Below the pieces are notes generated by a model. That model did not search any database and was not told the DNA's origin. It saw nothing but the letters and a program-made list of their open reading frames with translations. From the NCBI RefSeq assembly GCF_003260975.1, contig NZ_CP030041.1, positions 4,715,501 through 4,779,500 of the forward strand: a stretch of DNA of 64,000 nucleotides, read 5' to 3'. A program made the translations under genes and the position numbers. The DNA is from Echinicola strongylocentroti. GTDB taxonomy: Bacteria > Bacteroidota > Bacteroidia > Cytophagales > Cyclobacteriaceae. This document shows, one piece after another, positions 8,184 through 16,384 of this stretch. Each line of letters begins with the position of its first letter. Position 1 is the first letter of the stretch.

Positions 8184-8486
8184 ATGAAAAAACTACTATT
8201 TATCCTACCCATTTTGGCAATTGCACTTTTTGCTTCTAGCTGTTCATCAATGAAAGGAGCCTCCAACTACGAAGTAGGCATGGAAGAAAGTGACTTTCTT
8301 AAAATCCATCCAGAGGCCGTGATCAGTAGCCTGGAAGGAACGCAGAAGACCTATAGGGTGGTAAGGGATGAGCGATTTTATCTCCTTGCGACATTTGAGG
8401 ATGAACGTCTGATTAAATTGGAGGAAAAAGAATTGCCTCCTTATTGGAATAAAAAAACTGCTCCAACAAAAGAAGAAGAGCAGTAG
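8184..8486 (+). CDS. Small predicted lipoprotein
   Basis: 100 residues. A lipoprotein signal MKKLLFILPILAIALFASSC ends in the lipobox Cys at residue 20, so the mature protein should be lipidated in the inner or outer membrane. The mature part (YEVGMEESDFLKIHPEAVIS..TYRVVRDERFYLLATFEDERLIKLEE) has a strand/helix pattern somewhat like the small BamE/SmpA fold (a VGM-x(n)-G type start), but the resemblance is weak. Function unknown. Confidence 0.8.
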   Translation: MKKLLFILPILAIALFASSCSSMKGASNYEVGMEESDFLKIHPEAVISSLEGTQKTYRVVRDERFYLLATFEDERLIKLEEKELPPYWNKKTAPTKEEEQ

Positions 8487-8497
8487 AAAAACAGCAA

Positions 8498-8725
8498 CTA
8501 AGCCAGGCCCTTTAGGTACATGTTGAATTCTAAGGGGCTGCATGGTTCAAACTCATCAACTTCAAGATCATCATAGATTTCTTCATCGAATTCCATGGTG
8601 GTCTTTTCTATTTTACCGTCGGGGTGTATAATGAGTTCGATACCGGTAAGGTCAGCAGGGTTCACCTTTACAAGGACTTTATAATCGTCAAAGGTTCTCT
8701 TGAAATAGGTAGGGAGATTATCCAT
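8498..8725 (-). CDS. Conserved-looking small acidic protein
   Basis: 75 residues, very acidic (FDEEIYDDLEVDEFEP), no signal peptide or membrane segment. Convergent with the small lipoprotein gene, 11 bp apart. The N-terminal part alternates strand-like stretches (YKVLVKVNPADLTGIELIIHP). No family recognised. Confidence 0.65.
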   Translation of the reverse strand: MDNLPTYFKRTFDDYKVLVKVNPADLTGIELIIHPDGKIEKTTMEFDEEIYDDLEVDEFEPCSPLEFNMYLKGLA

Positions 8726-8871
8726 AATAATTATGTAGCTGATTATTTATAGGACAAAGGTAACGGATTTTTTGAAGTGTAGAACTGTAAGCACGAAGCA
8801 ATGAAAGACGATTGTCCTTGTGTGAATTGTGTGAAGATGAATATTTTTGTGAAATTTTATAGTAAATGTTT

Positions 8872-8900
8872 TTTGCAAATAGAATCCATTTTTATATTTG
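8872..8900 (+). promoter_or_regulatory. trp operon promoter
   Basis: TTTG (8872-8875), 17 bases, TATATTTG (8893-8900): a match to the Bacteroidota -33/-7 consensus. Transcription should start near 8906, about 11 nt before the leader peptide. Confidence 0.8.
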
Positions 8901-8916
8901 CCCTGAAGATAAAAAA

Positions 8917-8982
8917 ATGAAACAAATTAATACTCAATATTGGTGGTGGCAAATGGAACTTCTGACAGGGAAGAACAGCTGA
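8917..8982 (+). CDS. trpL: trp operon leader peptide
   Basis: A 21-codon ORF starting MKQINTQYWWWQ with three consecutive TGG codons (8941-8949) and ending at TGA 8980-8982. It sits directly behind a consensus promoter and 42 bp ahead of an intrinsic terminator, upstream of trpE. This is the classic attenuation layout: ribosome stalling at the Trp codons when charged tRNA-Trp is scarce would prevent the terminator and let trpE be transcribed. Confidence 0.9.
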   Translation: MKQINTQYWWWQMELLTGKNS

Positions 8983-9023
8983 CCATTGCCTATATGTAAA
9001 AGAGTAAAATAATATTATCTCAT

Positions 9024-9061
9024 AAGGCTTGCTGGAATTCCCCGGTAAGCCTTTTTTTATT
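9024..9061 (+). terminator. trp attenuator terminator
   Basis: AAGGCTT (9024-9030) pairs with AAGCCTT (9047-9053), followed by a T-rich run TTTTTTATTTT. It lies between the leader peptide and trpE (start 9080), as expected for a transcription attenuator. Confidence 0.9.
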
Positions 9062-9079
9062 TTATCCGATAGTTTAACC

Positions 9080-10489
9080 ATGGACACAAGACAAAGATTT
9101 AAGATCAACACACGGTACAAGAAACGCCTGGCGGACACCATTACCCCAGTGAGTATTTACCTACAGGTGAGAGATAAGTTTAAGAATCCCATTTTGCTGG
9201 AAAGCTCTGACTATCATGGACAGGATAACAGTTATTCTTACATCTGTTTTAACCCGATGGCTACCTTTTCTTTTGATGGTAAGACGATAAAAGAAACCTT
9301 TCCAGGAGAGGGGAAGAACCAGTTTGACCTGGTCAAAGGCGAAAAATTGGTCGACAAGCTGAAGGCATTTTCCGCTCGGTTTGAGGAAGAGCCCAATGAC
9401 TTTAAATTTATCACCAACGGCCTTTTTGGCTATATGCAGTACGATACCGTAGGTAGTTTTGAGGATATTCAGCTCAACAACACAAAGGCATCCGAGGTGC
9501 CTCAAGCGTATTATGCGGTCTATAAAAATGTAATTGTAGTGGATCATTTCAAAAATGAACTCCACATTTTTGACTACCATGTCAATGGTGAGGATGATAA
9601 GATCAAAGAGATCGAAACCCTACTGAACAACCGCAATATCCCAACCTATTCATTTAAGGTAGAAGGAGAAGAAACCTCTAATTATACCGATAATGAATTC
9701 TTGGACATCCTCCGACAGGGGCGTGAGCACTGCTTCAAGGGTGATGTATTCCAGATCGTCCTTTCCAGGTGCTACACCACTGGATTTAAGGGAGATGAGT
9801 TCAATGTCTATCGTGCATTGAGGTCTGTTAACCCATCGCCGTATTTGTTTTATTTTGATTACGGTTCTTATAAGGTGTTTGGCAGTTCTCCGGAAGCGCA
9901 AATTGTGGTGAAAGGCAGAAAAGCTACAATCTATCCCATTGCGGGGACCTTTAAGCGAACAGGAAATGATCTGGCTGACGCCGAATTGGCTACCAAGCTT
10001 TATGATGATCCCAAGGAGAACTCAGAGCATGTGATGCTGGTGGATCTCGCCAGAAATGACCTGAGCAGGTCGTCAGAGAAAGTGGAGGTGGATGTATTTA
10101 AGGAGATCCAATATTATTCCCATGTGATTCACTTGGTGTCCAAAGTGACAGGAGTGCTTCCAGAAACGGCCAATCCACTACAATTGGTCGCCGACACCTT
10201 CCCTGCGGGGACGCTTTCAGGCGCACCAAAATACCGGGCCATGGAGATCATCGATAAGCTCGAAAATACCAGCCGCAAGTTCTATGGAGGAGCGATAGGT
10301 TTTCTTGGTTTCAACGGGGACTTTAACCATGCCATCCTGATCAGGTCTTTTGTGTCAGAAAACAACCAGCTTCGCCTACAGGCTGGAGCAGGGGTGGTCG
10401 CCAAATCTTCCATCGAAAGCGAACTCCAAGAAGTGACCAACAAGCTCCAGGCCCTCCGCGTCGCCCTCAAAGCCGCCGAAGAAGTTTAA
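9080..10489 (+). CDS. trpE: Anthranilate synthase component I
   Basis: 469 residues from the ATG at 9080; an upstream TTG in frame lies inside the attenuator hairpin and is not used. The feedback-binding motif LLESSD is present near residue 38. The chorismate-binding core is complete: QIVLSRCYTTGF, PSPYLFYFDYG, FGSSPEAQIVV, YPIAGTFKRTG, HVMLVDLARNDLSR, FPAGTLSGAPKYRAMEIID, YGGAIGFLGF and QAGAGVVAKS. With TrpG it makes anthranilate from chorismate and glutamine, the first committed step to tryptophan. First structural gene of the operon, under attenuation. Confidence 0.97.
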   Translation: MDTRQRFKINTRYKKRLADTITPVSIYLQVRDKFKNPILLESSDYHGQDNSYSYICFNPMATFSFDGKTIKETFPGEGKNQFDLVKGEKLVDKLKAFSARFEEEPNDFKFITNGLFGYMQYDTVGSFEDIQLNNTKASEVPQAYYAVYKNVIVVDHFKNELHIFDYHVNGEDDKIKEIETLLNNRNIPTYSFKVEGEETSNYTDNEFLDILRQGREHCFKGDVFQIVLSRCYTTGFKGDEFNVYRALRSVNPSPYLFYFDYGSYKVFGSSPEAQIVVKGRKATIYPIAGTFKRTGNDLADAELATKLYDDPKENSEHVMLVDLARNDLSRSSEKVEVDVFKEIQYYSHVIHLVSKVTGVLPETANPLQLVADTFPAGTLSGAPKYRAMEIIDKLENTSRKFYGGAIGFLGFNGDFNHAILIRSFVSENNQLRLQAGAGVVAKSSIESELQEVTNKLQALRVALKAAEEV

Positions 10490-10503
10490 GAGGGAGTTTG
10501 ATG

Positions 10504-10978
10504 GATTAAAAAATTTGAAAATTGTAAGATTGGCAAATTATGGCAAAGATTGACTGCTTTGAGGAATTGGATGTTTGGAGGCATGCTGCTGAAATTGGAA
10601 TAGAAGTTTATGGTTTAGCTGATGAGTTGCCATTATCTAAAGACTTTAAATCAAGGGACCAACTAATTGGGGCTGCAATTTCAATATCAAACAATATTGC
10701 AGAAGGTTTTGAGTATAATAATAACAAGGATTTTATTCGATTTCTAGCGTACGCAAAAGGCTCAGCAGGGGAGTTAAGGAGCCAAGCATTTGTTTTGTAC
10801 AAAGCGGGTAGGATAAAAGAAGAAGACTATTGGGGTTTAAAAGAAAGCCTTTTAAATATTTCGAAGGAAATTAAAGGGTTTATCAATTACTTAAAGGCAT
10901 TTGAAAACAATAAAAAATGAGGTGAAGAAAATGGATCTTGGAAAATAAACAATTTTTCAATTTTCAAATTTTTCAATC
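10504..10978. mobile_element. IVP-type cassette bounded by 21-nt inverted repeats inside the trp operon
   Basis: The left arm 10504-10524 and right arm 10958-10978 are complementary at 20 of 21 positions; the 16-nt core is AAAAATTTGAAAATTG. They bracket one complete gene of the four-helix-bundle (23S rRNA intervening-sequence protein) family, 15 nt after the trpE stop and 16 nt before the trpG start. Genes of this family are best known from intervening sequences in 23S rRNA, also flanked by inverted repeats. The RNA arms could pair into a long stem looping out the ORF. Mobility is inferred; no transposase is present. Confidence 0.7.
10540..10920 (+). CDS. Four-helix-bundle protein (23S rRNA intervening-sequence protein family)
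   Basis: 126 residues: FEELDVWRHAAEIGIEVY, then RDQLIGAAISISNNIAEGFE, FIRFLAYAKGSAGELRSQAF and YWGLKESLLNISKEIKGFINYLK. The xELxVW start and the SISNNIAEG and SxGELRSQ motifs are those of the IVP family, which forms a pentameric four-helix bundle; its molecular role is not established. It splits trpE from trpG and lies between terminal inverted repeats, so it looks like an inserted passenger rather than a tryptophan gene. It probably rides on trp transcripts. Confidence 0.92.
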   Translation: MAKIDCFEELDVWRHAAEIGIEVYGLADELPLSKDFKSRDQLIGAAISISNNIAEGFEYNNNKDFIRFLAYAKGSAGELRSQAFVLYKAGRIKEEDYWGLKESLLNISKEIKGFINYLKAFENNKK

Positions 10979-10994
10979 TTTCAATCAAGATACC

Positions 10995-11564
10995 ATGAAA
11001 ATACTAGTACTCGATAATTACGATTCATTTACCTATAACTTGGTTTACATTGTTCGTGAGCTGGGGTATGGGGCGGAGATGGACGTCTTCCGAAACGATA
11101 AGATCAGTGTGGAAGATGTGGCTGCCTATGACAAAATTCTGCTGTCACCAGGGCCGGGAGTTCCTGCCGATGCGGGTATCATGCCCGAGCTGTTAAGGAA
11201 ATATGCCAGTGAAAAGGATATCCTTGGCGTTTGTTTGGGACATCAGGCCATTGGGGAGGCTTTTGGAAGTGGGCTAAATAACCTGACCGAAGTGGTGCAC
11301 GGTGTCGCTTCTGAGATAAAAGTATTGCAGGAAGACCTGCTTTTTGAAGGAGTGCCCAATAGCTTTAAAATAGGCAGGTACCATAGCTGGGTGATCGATG
11401 AGTCTACGCTGTCCAAAGACCTGGAGATCACAGCCAAGACCCCAGATGGACAGATCATGGCCGTAAGGCACAAGAAGTATAAAGTGAGAGGGCTGCAGTT
11501 TCACCCAGAAAGTGTCCTGACTGACCATGGCAAGCAGATCGTCCAAAACTGGATAAATGACTGA
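10995..11564 (+). CDS. trpG: Anthranilate synthase component II (glutamine amidotransferase)
   Basis: 189 residues from the ATG at 10995 (MKILVLDNYDSFTYNLVYIV). The class I amidotransferase triad is present: Cys in GVCLGHQAIGEAFG and His-Glu in FHPESVLT, with the oxyanion-loop SPGPGVPADAG. It supplies ammonia from glutamine to TrpE. The 15-nt string CAATCTTTCAATCAA just before the start is repeated upstream of trpA. Confidence 0.96.
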   Translation: MKILVLDNYDSFTYNLVYIVRELGYGAEMDVFRNDKISVEDVAAYDKILLSPGPGVPADAGIMPELLRKYASEKDILGVCLGHQAIGEAFGSGLNNLTEVVHGVASEIKVLQEDLLFEGVPNSFKIGRYHSWVIDESTLSKDLEITAKTPDGQIMAVRHKKYKVRGLQFHPESVLTDHGKQIVQNWIND

Positions 11565-11655
11565 TTTTTGTCAGTTAATCAGTAAATTACGCAGTAATTA
11601 ACCATCATCATTCATACCGAAGCAATTGGCTTTGGGGCAATTAAACAGTCTGATA

Positions 11656-12672
11656 ATGAAAGAGATTCTAAATCACCTAATAGAACATAGGACCTTGGGA
11701 AAGGAAGAGGCGAAGGAAACGTTGAAAAAAATCACCTCAGGAGAGTATAACCAAAGCCAAATGGCGGCGTTTATGACCGTCTATATGATGAGGAGTATCA
11801 CCGTGGAGGAATTGGAGGGATTCCGTGAAGCGATGCTAGAGCAGTGTATCCCCGTGGAGATCGCAGCATATGATGCCATGGACCTGTGTGGTACCGGAGG
11901 CGATGGTAAAGACACCTTTAATATCTCTACCCTCTCTTCCTTTGTCGTAGCAGGTGCGGGGCAAAATGTAGCCAAACATGGAAATAACGGGGTTTCTTCC
12001 ATTTGTGGATCCTCAAATTTATTGGCCCATTTTGGTTATGAATTTACCAATGACATCGATGTGATCCGTAAAAACCTTGATGAAGCGGGGATTTGTTTTC
12101 TGCATGCGCCGTTATTTCACCCTGCCATGAAAAATGTGGGGCCTATACGGAAGGATCTAGGTGTAAAAACTTTCTTTAACATGCTTGGGCCAATGGTAAA
12201 CCCAAGCTTCCCAAAGAAGCAGTTGGTAGGTGTCTTTAGCTTGGAATTGGCGAGGCTCTATGGCTACTTGTATCAAAATAGCCGCATAGATTTCAGTATA
12301 TTGCATTCACTGGACGGATACGACGAAGTGTCCTTGACAGGAGACTTTAAAATGATTTCCAATGCAGGGGAGCGGGTGATTTCGCCAGAGTCCATTGGCC
12401 TGCCCAAGGTAAAGGCTCCGGCCATTCAGGGAGGGACGACCATCGAAGAGTCTGCAAGGATCTTCCATAATATCCTGAAGGGTGAAGGCACTGAAGCCCA
12501 AAAGGCAGTAGTTGTTGCCAACTCCGCAGCTGCCTTGGTTACGGCAGATCAATCCTTAAGTTTTGAAGAGGGAATTGCCAAGGCCACAGCATCCCTTGAC
12601 AGTGGAAAAGCCCTTCAGACCTTTGAAAATTTGGTCAACCCAAAAACCTCCGTTTCATTAGCAAATTCTTAA
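11656..12672 (+). CDS. trpD: Anthranilate phosphoribosyltransferase
   Basis: 338 residues from the ATG at 11656 (MKEILNHLIEHRTLGKEEAK); a TTG 30 bp earlier is unlikely. The PRPP-binding signature CGTGGDGKDTFNIST and the anthranilate-site KHGNNGVSSICGSSNLL are intact, as is the Glu-rich metal site region later. It attaches PRPP to anthranilate, step two of the pathway. Within trpEGDCFBA; 3 bp before trpC. Confidence 0.97.
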   Translation: MKEILNHLIEHRTLGKEEAKETLKKITSGEYNQSQMAAFMTVYMMRSITVEELEGFREAMLEQCIPVEIAAYDAMDLCGTGGDGKDTFNISTLSSFVVAGAGQNVAKHGNNGVSSICGSSNLLAHFGYEFTNDIDVIRKNLDEAGICFLHAPLFHPAMKNVGPIRKDLGVKTFFNMLGPMVNPSFPKKQLVGVFSLELARLYGYLYQNSRIDFSILHSLDGYDEVSLTGDFKMISNAGERVISPESIGLPKVKAPAIQGGTTIEESARIFHNILKGEGTEAQKAVVVANSAAALVTADQSLSFEEGIAKATASLDSGKALQTFENLVNPKTSVSLANS

Positions 12673-12675
12673 TCC

Positions 12676-13494
12676 ATGAATATCCTAGACAAAATCATCG
12701 CACACAAAAAAGAAGAGGTGGCTGAGCGAAAGAGCTTGGTGCCTACCAAGTTGTTGGAAAGAAGCGTCTTTTTTGACAACAAGGTGGTCTCTATGAAGAA
12801 ATACGTGACTCATCCTGAGAAAACCGGCATCATTGCTGAATTCAAACGAAAGTCACCCTCCAAAGGAGCCATTAACAGCGCTGCCAAAGTGGAGAAAACC
12901 AGCATTGGTTATATGCAGTCAGGGGCTTCGGCACTTTCCATTTTGACCGACAAGGAGTTTTTTGGAGGTTCCAATGAGGACTTGGCCACTGCCAGAAAAT
13001 TTAATTTCTGCCCGATATTGAGAAAGGATTTTATCATCGATGAGTACCAAATTGTCGAGGCCAAATCCATAGGGGCAGACTGCATTCTGCTGATTGCTGC
13101 CGCGCTGGAGCCAAAGCGGTTGGAGGAACTGGCCACCTTTGCGCACAAGCTGGGGCTGGAAGTGCTGATGGAAGTGCACGACCAAGAGGAACTGGACCGG
13201 TCACTGAACGATCAATTGGATTTGGTGGGGGTGAACAACAGAAGCCTAAAGACTTTTGATGTTTCACTGGATACATCTTACAGCTTGGTGGATAAAATTC
13301 CTGATCAATTTGTGAAAATCTCTGAGAGTGGAATCTCTGATCCCCAGACCTTGGTAGACCTGAAGAAAGGGGGATTTGATGGATTCTTGATCGGAGAGAA
13401 TTTTATGAAATCCATCCGACCTCATCAGGCAGCCTATAATTTTATGAACAAATACCGGGAACTAAGTCCGGATTTCAAAACGGAGGCAGTTTAA
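12676..13494 (+). CDS. trpC: Indole-3-glycerol phosphate synthase
   Basis: 272 residues, TIM barrel. Key strings: NILDKIIAHKKEEVAERK, GIIAEFKRKSPSKG (catalytic Lys), SILTDKEFFGGS, ILRKDFIIDEYQI, LMEVHDQEEL, VGVNNRSLKTF, SESGIS and DGFLIGENFM. It closes the indole ring from the ribulotide. Not fused to TrpF, which is separately encoded 2 bp downstream. Confidence 0.97.
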   Translation: MNILDKIIAHKKEEVAERKSLVPTKLLERSVFFDNKVVSMKKYVTHPEKTGIIAEFKRKSPSKGAINSAAKVEKTSIGYMQSGASALSILTDKEFFGGSNEDLATARKFNFCPILRKDFIIDEYQIVEAKSIGADCILLIAAALEPKRLEELATFAHKLGLEVLMEVHDQEELDRSLNDQLDLVGVNNRSLKTFDVSLDTSYSLVDKIPDQFVKISESGISDPQTLVDLKKGGFDGFLIGENFMKSIRPHQAAYNFMNKYRELSPDFKTEAV

Positions 13495-13496
13495 CG

Positions 13497-14123
13497 ATGT
13501 TGGTGAAAGTGTGTGGCATGCGTGATGCGGAAAATATCAGGAGCCTGGATGAAAAAGTCCAGCCAGACCTGATGGGGATGATTTTTTATCCAAAATCCTC
13601 TCGGTATGTTGCTGATGCTGCCACCATTCCTTCTACCAAAGCCGCCAAGGTAGGTGTGTTCGTGAATACGCCCATCGCCGAAATCGTAGCCAAAGTCAAT
13701 GCGTTTGGTCTGGCATACATCCAGCTTCATGGGGATGAAGATGCGGTTTTTGTGGAGGAATTAAAAAAACAGGCTGCTGCTGAGATCATAAAGGTCTTTA
13801 GGGTGACCGAGGAAGTAGACTGGACGTACCTGAAAGGTTTTGAGCCACACGTGGCGTATTTTCTGTTTGATACGGAAACGAAGGGATACGGTGGCTCCGG
13901 AAAAAAGTTCAATTGGGAGCTTTTGGAAAAATATCCCTTGCAAAAGCCATTTTTGCTCAGTGGAGGGATTCAGGAGGAAAGTGTAGCCGAAATCCAGCAC
14001 CTGCAGCAAATACAGCCCAAGCTGGCAGGGGTGGATATCAATTCTAAATTTGAGCTTCATGCGGCCTTTAAGGATGTGGACAAAGTTATCCGCTTTGTAA
14101 AGGCCTTACAAGAAAATAGATAA
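13497..14123 (+). CDS. trpF: Phosphoribosylanthranilate isomerase
   Basis: 208 residues. Begins LVKVCGMRDAENI (catalytic Cys in the KVCGM motif); also YIQLHGDED, FDTETKGYGGSGKKFNW (catalytic Asp and phosphate loop) and LLSGGI. Catalyses the Amadori rearrangement before TrpC. It starts 2 bp after the trpC stop, so the two are probably translationally coupled. Confidence 0.95.
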   Translation: MLVKVCGMRDAENIRSLDEKVQPDLMGMIFYPKSSRYVADAATIPSTKAAKVGVFVNTPIAEIVAKVNAFGLAYIQLHGDEDAVFVEELKKQAAAEIIKVFRVTEEVDWTYLKGFEPHVAYFLFDTETKGYGGSGKKFNWELLEKYPLQKPFLLSGGIQEESVAEIQHLQQIQPKLAGVDINSKFELHAAFKDVDKVIRFVKALQENR

Positions 14124-14164
14124 GCATTTAAATATAGCCTTCTTCGGGGGGACTTGATAAAACT

Positions 14165-15343
14165 ATGGTTAAAGTAGATGAAAAAGGGTTCTATGGGAAA
14201 TTTGGGGGAGCTTACATTCCCGAAATGCTCTATCCCAATGTGGAAGAACTTAGGATCAATTATGAAAAAATCACCGAATCGGATGAGTTCAAAGAGGAAT
14301 TTCATGCGCTTCTAAAAGACTATGTAGGACGTCCGACACCGTTGTACTATGCCAAGCGGCTGTCTGAGAAATATGGTGCAAAAATCTATCTCAAGCGGGA
14401 AGACCTCTGTCATACAGGCGCCCATAAGGTAAACAATACCATTGGTCAGATCATTTTAGCAAAGAAGCTGGGCAAGAAACGCATCATCGCCGAAACCGGA
14501 GCTGGCCAACATGGGGTGGCTACGGCGACCGTTTGTGCCCTGATGGGGATGGATTGTACGGTCTTTATGGGAGCCATTGACATGGAGCGCCAAAAGCCCA
14601 ATGTGGAGCGGATGCGTATTTTGGGAGCGAAGGTGGTGCCCGCCACCTCCGGCAGCCAGACCCTCAAAGACGCTACCAATGAAGCCCTCCGGCAGTGGAT
14701 CAATAATCCTGTGGATACCCATTACATCATTGGTTCTGTCGTAGGCCCGCATCCGTATCCGGAGATGGTGGCACGGTTTCAATCGGTAATCAGCGAAGAA
14801 ATCAAATATCAGCTAAAGGAAAAAGAAGGCAAGGAAGATCCTGACTTGGTGATCGCCTGTGTAGGTGGTGGGAGTAATGCCGCTGGGGCTTTTTACCATT
14901 ATTATAATCGCTCTTCCGTTAGGTTAATTGCTGTCGAAGCCGCTGGACTAGGCATAGCATCGGGAAAATCCGCAGCGACTACAGTGTTGGGTACACCGGG
15001 AGTTTTGCACGGCAGTAAGACCCTGCTGATGCAGACTGAAGACGGGCAGGTGGTAGAGCCACATTCGATATCTGCCGGGTTGGATTATCCAGGCATCGGG
15101 CCTGTCCATGCGCATTTATTTGATTCCAAAAGAGGTGAGTTCTTTGCCGTGGAAGATGAGGATGCGATGAAAGCAGGAGTGGAGCTGAGCAGGTTGGAAG
15201 GGATCATTCCGGCTGTCGAATCTGCGCATGCACTTTCCGTATTGAAGCAGGTGAAGTATAATGCTAGCGATGTGATCGTAATCAACCTTTCTGGAAGAGG
15301 AGACAAAGACCTGGAAACGTACATCAAGTGGGGAGGGTACTGA
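14165..15343 (+). CDS. trpB: Tryptophan synthase beta subunit
   Basis: 392 residues. PLP Lys in [13 protein letters not shown], phosphate-binding GGGSNAAG, substrate motif [14 protein letters not shown], and [22 protein letters not shown]. These are TrpB1-type features, the form that works with TrpA. Condenses indole with serine. Separated from trpA by 140 bp containing a heptad repeat array, an unusually long gap for this pair. Confidence 0.98.
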   Translation: MVKVDEKGFYGKFGGAYIPEMLYPNVEELRINYEKITESDEFKEEFHALLKDYVGRPTPLYYAKRLSEKYGAKIYLKREDLCHTGAHKVNNTIGQIILAKKLGKKRIIAETGAGQHGVATATVCALMGMDCTVFMGAIDMERQKPNVERMRILGAKVVPATSGSQTLKDATNEALRQWINNPVDTHYIIGSVVGPHPYPEMVARFQSVISEEIKYQLKEKEGKEDPDLVIACVGGGSNAAGAFYHYYNRSSVRLIAVEAAGLGIASGKSAATTVLGTPGVLHGSKTLLMQTEDGQVVEPHSISAGLDYPGIGPVHAHLFDSKRGEFFAVEDEDAMKAGVELSRLEGIIPAVESAHALSVLKQVKYNASDVIVINLSGRGDKDLETYIKWGGY

Positions 15344-15371
15344 GTATAGCGTATCACGTAGTTAGTATCAA

Positions 15372-15413
15372 GAGTCAAGAGCAAAGAGTAAAGAGCCAAG
15401 AATAAAGAGAAAA
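15372..15413 (+). repeat. Heptad repeat array between trpB and trpA
   Basis: Six 7-nt units in register, GAGTCAA, GAGCAAA, GAGTAAA, GAGCCAA, GAATAAA, GAGAAAA, 29 bp after the trpB stop on the coding strand. Same period and GAG anchor as the array after the 7TM receptor gene at 3055-3096. Confidence 0.75.
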
Positions 15414-15466
15414 GACAAGGAGAAGTTGGAGAAGTTGTGTTACCAATCTTCCGATTTTACAATTTC

Positions 15467-15481
15467 CAATCTTTCAATCAA
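15467..15481 (+). repeat. Short repeat before trpA, shared with the trpG upstream region
   Basis: CAATCTTTCAATCAA occurs at 15467-15481 (before the trpA ATG at 15484) and exactly at 10974-10988 (before trpG). The surrounding pyrimidine-rich AATTT/CAAT text is also similar. Confidence 0.6.
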
Positions 15482-15483
15482 CT

Positions 15484-16260
15484 ATGAACCGAATAGATCA
15501 ATTATTTAAAGAGAAGCAGGGGAATATTCTTTCCATATATTTTACAGCAGGTTTTCCCAAATTGGAAGATACGCTCGCCATTATGGAGGCTATCGAAGAG
15601 GCGGGTGCCGATATCATCGAGGTGGGGATGCCCTATTCAGATCCTGTCGCCGATGGCCCTACCATTCAAGAAAGCAATAAAATAGCCCTTGATAATGGTA
15701 TGAACATGAAAAAAATGTTTCAGCAGCTGGAGCATATGAGGGAATCGGTGACGATACCAGTAGTGCTGATGGGCTATCTTAATCCGATTTTGCAATATGG
15801 CATCGAGGCATTTTGCAAGAAATGCAAGGACGTCGGTGTGGATGGGCTTATTGTGCCGGACTTGCCGATACAGCAATATCAGGATGATTATAAAGCGTTG
15901 TTTGATGAATATGATCTTCGAAATACCTTCCTGATTTCTCCGCAGACAAGTGAAATGCGCATCCGTGAAATCGACCAGCAGTCCGATGGGTTTATCTATA
16001 TGGTCTCTTCCCACAGTATCACTGGGGCAAAGTCGGGTATTTCTGATGAGCAGGAGGCGTATTTTGAAAGGGTAAAAAACATGAAACTGGAAAATCCTCG
16101 ATTGATAGGTTTTGGCATTTCCGACCATGCTACATTCTCCAAGGCCTCGGCCTACAGTCATGGGGCTATTATCGGCAGTGCTTTCATCAAGGTGCTCAGA
16201 GATGCCAAAGACCTTAAGACAGATATCAAAAGTTATATTCAAGCGGTAAAACAGGGATAG
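15484..16260 (+). CDS. trpA: Tryptophan synthase alpha subunit
   Basis: 258 residues. Catalytic Glu and Asp in ADIIEVGMPYSDPVADGPTIQESN, then PVVLMGYLNP, GLIVPDLP, FLISPQTS and GFGISDHATF. Cleaves indole-3-glycerol phosphate to indole, channelled to TrpB. Last trp-specific gene of the operon. Confidence 0.97.
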   Translation: MNRIDQLFKEKQGNILSIYFTAGFPKLEDTLAIMEAIEEAGADIIEVGMPYSDPVADGPTIQESNKIALDNGMNMKKMFQQLEHMRESVTIPVVLMGYLNPILQYGIEAFCKKCKDVGVDGLIVPDLPIQQYQDDYKALFDEYDLRNTFLISPQTSEMRIREIDQQSDGFIYMVSSHSITGAKSGISDEQEAYFERVKNMKLENPRLIGFGISDHATFSKASAYSHGAIIGSAFIKVLRDAKDLKTDIKSYIQAVKQG

Positions 16261-16384
16261 TATTGCTGGAGAAAAAAAGTACCAAGAAGCTAAATCAAAG
16301 ATAGTATCTTACCGTCAACCTGAAGCCTTTCAGTCTCACGACATTATCACCTATTAACCTCCAAACCTTCAAAAACAAGTAAAA

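Noticed and set aside
9029..9079. Upstream TTG start for trpE
   Set aside because: It lies in the attenuator hairpin; the ATG at 9080 gives the normal trpE N-terminus.
15637..16242. 201-codon minus-strand ORF opposite trpA
   Set aside because: Shadow of trpA; low-complexity His/Ile-rich translation with no family features.
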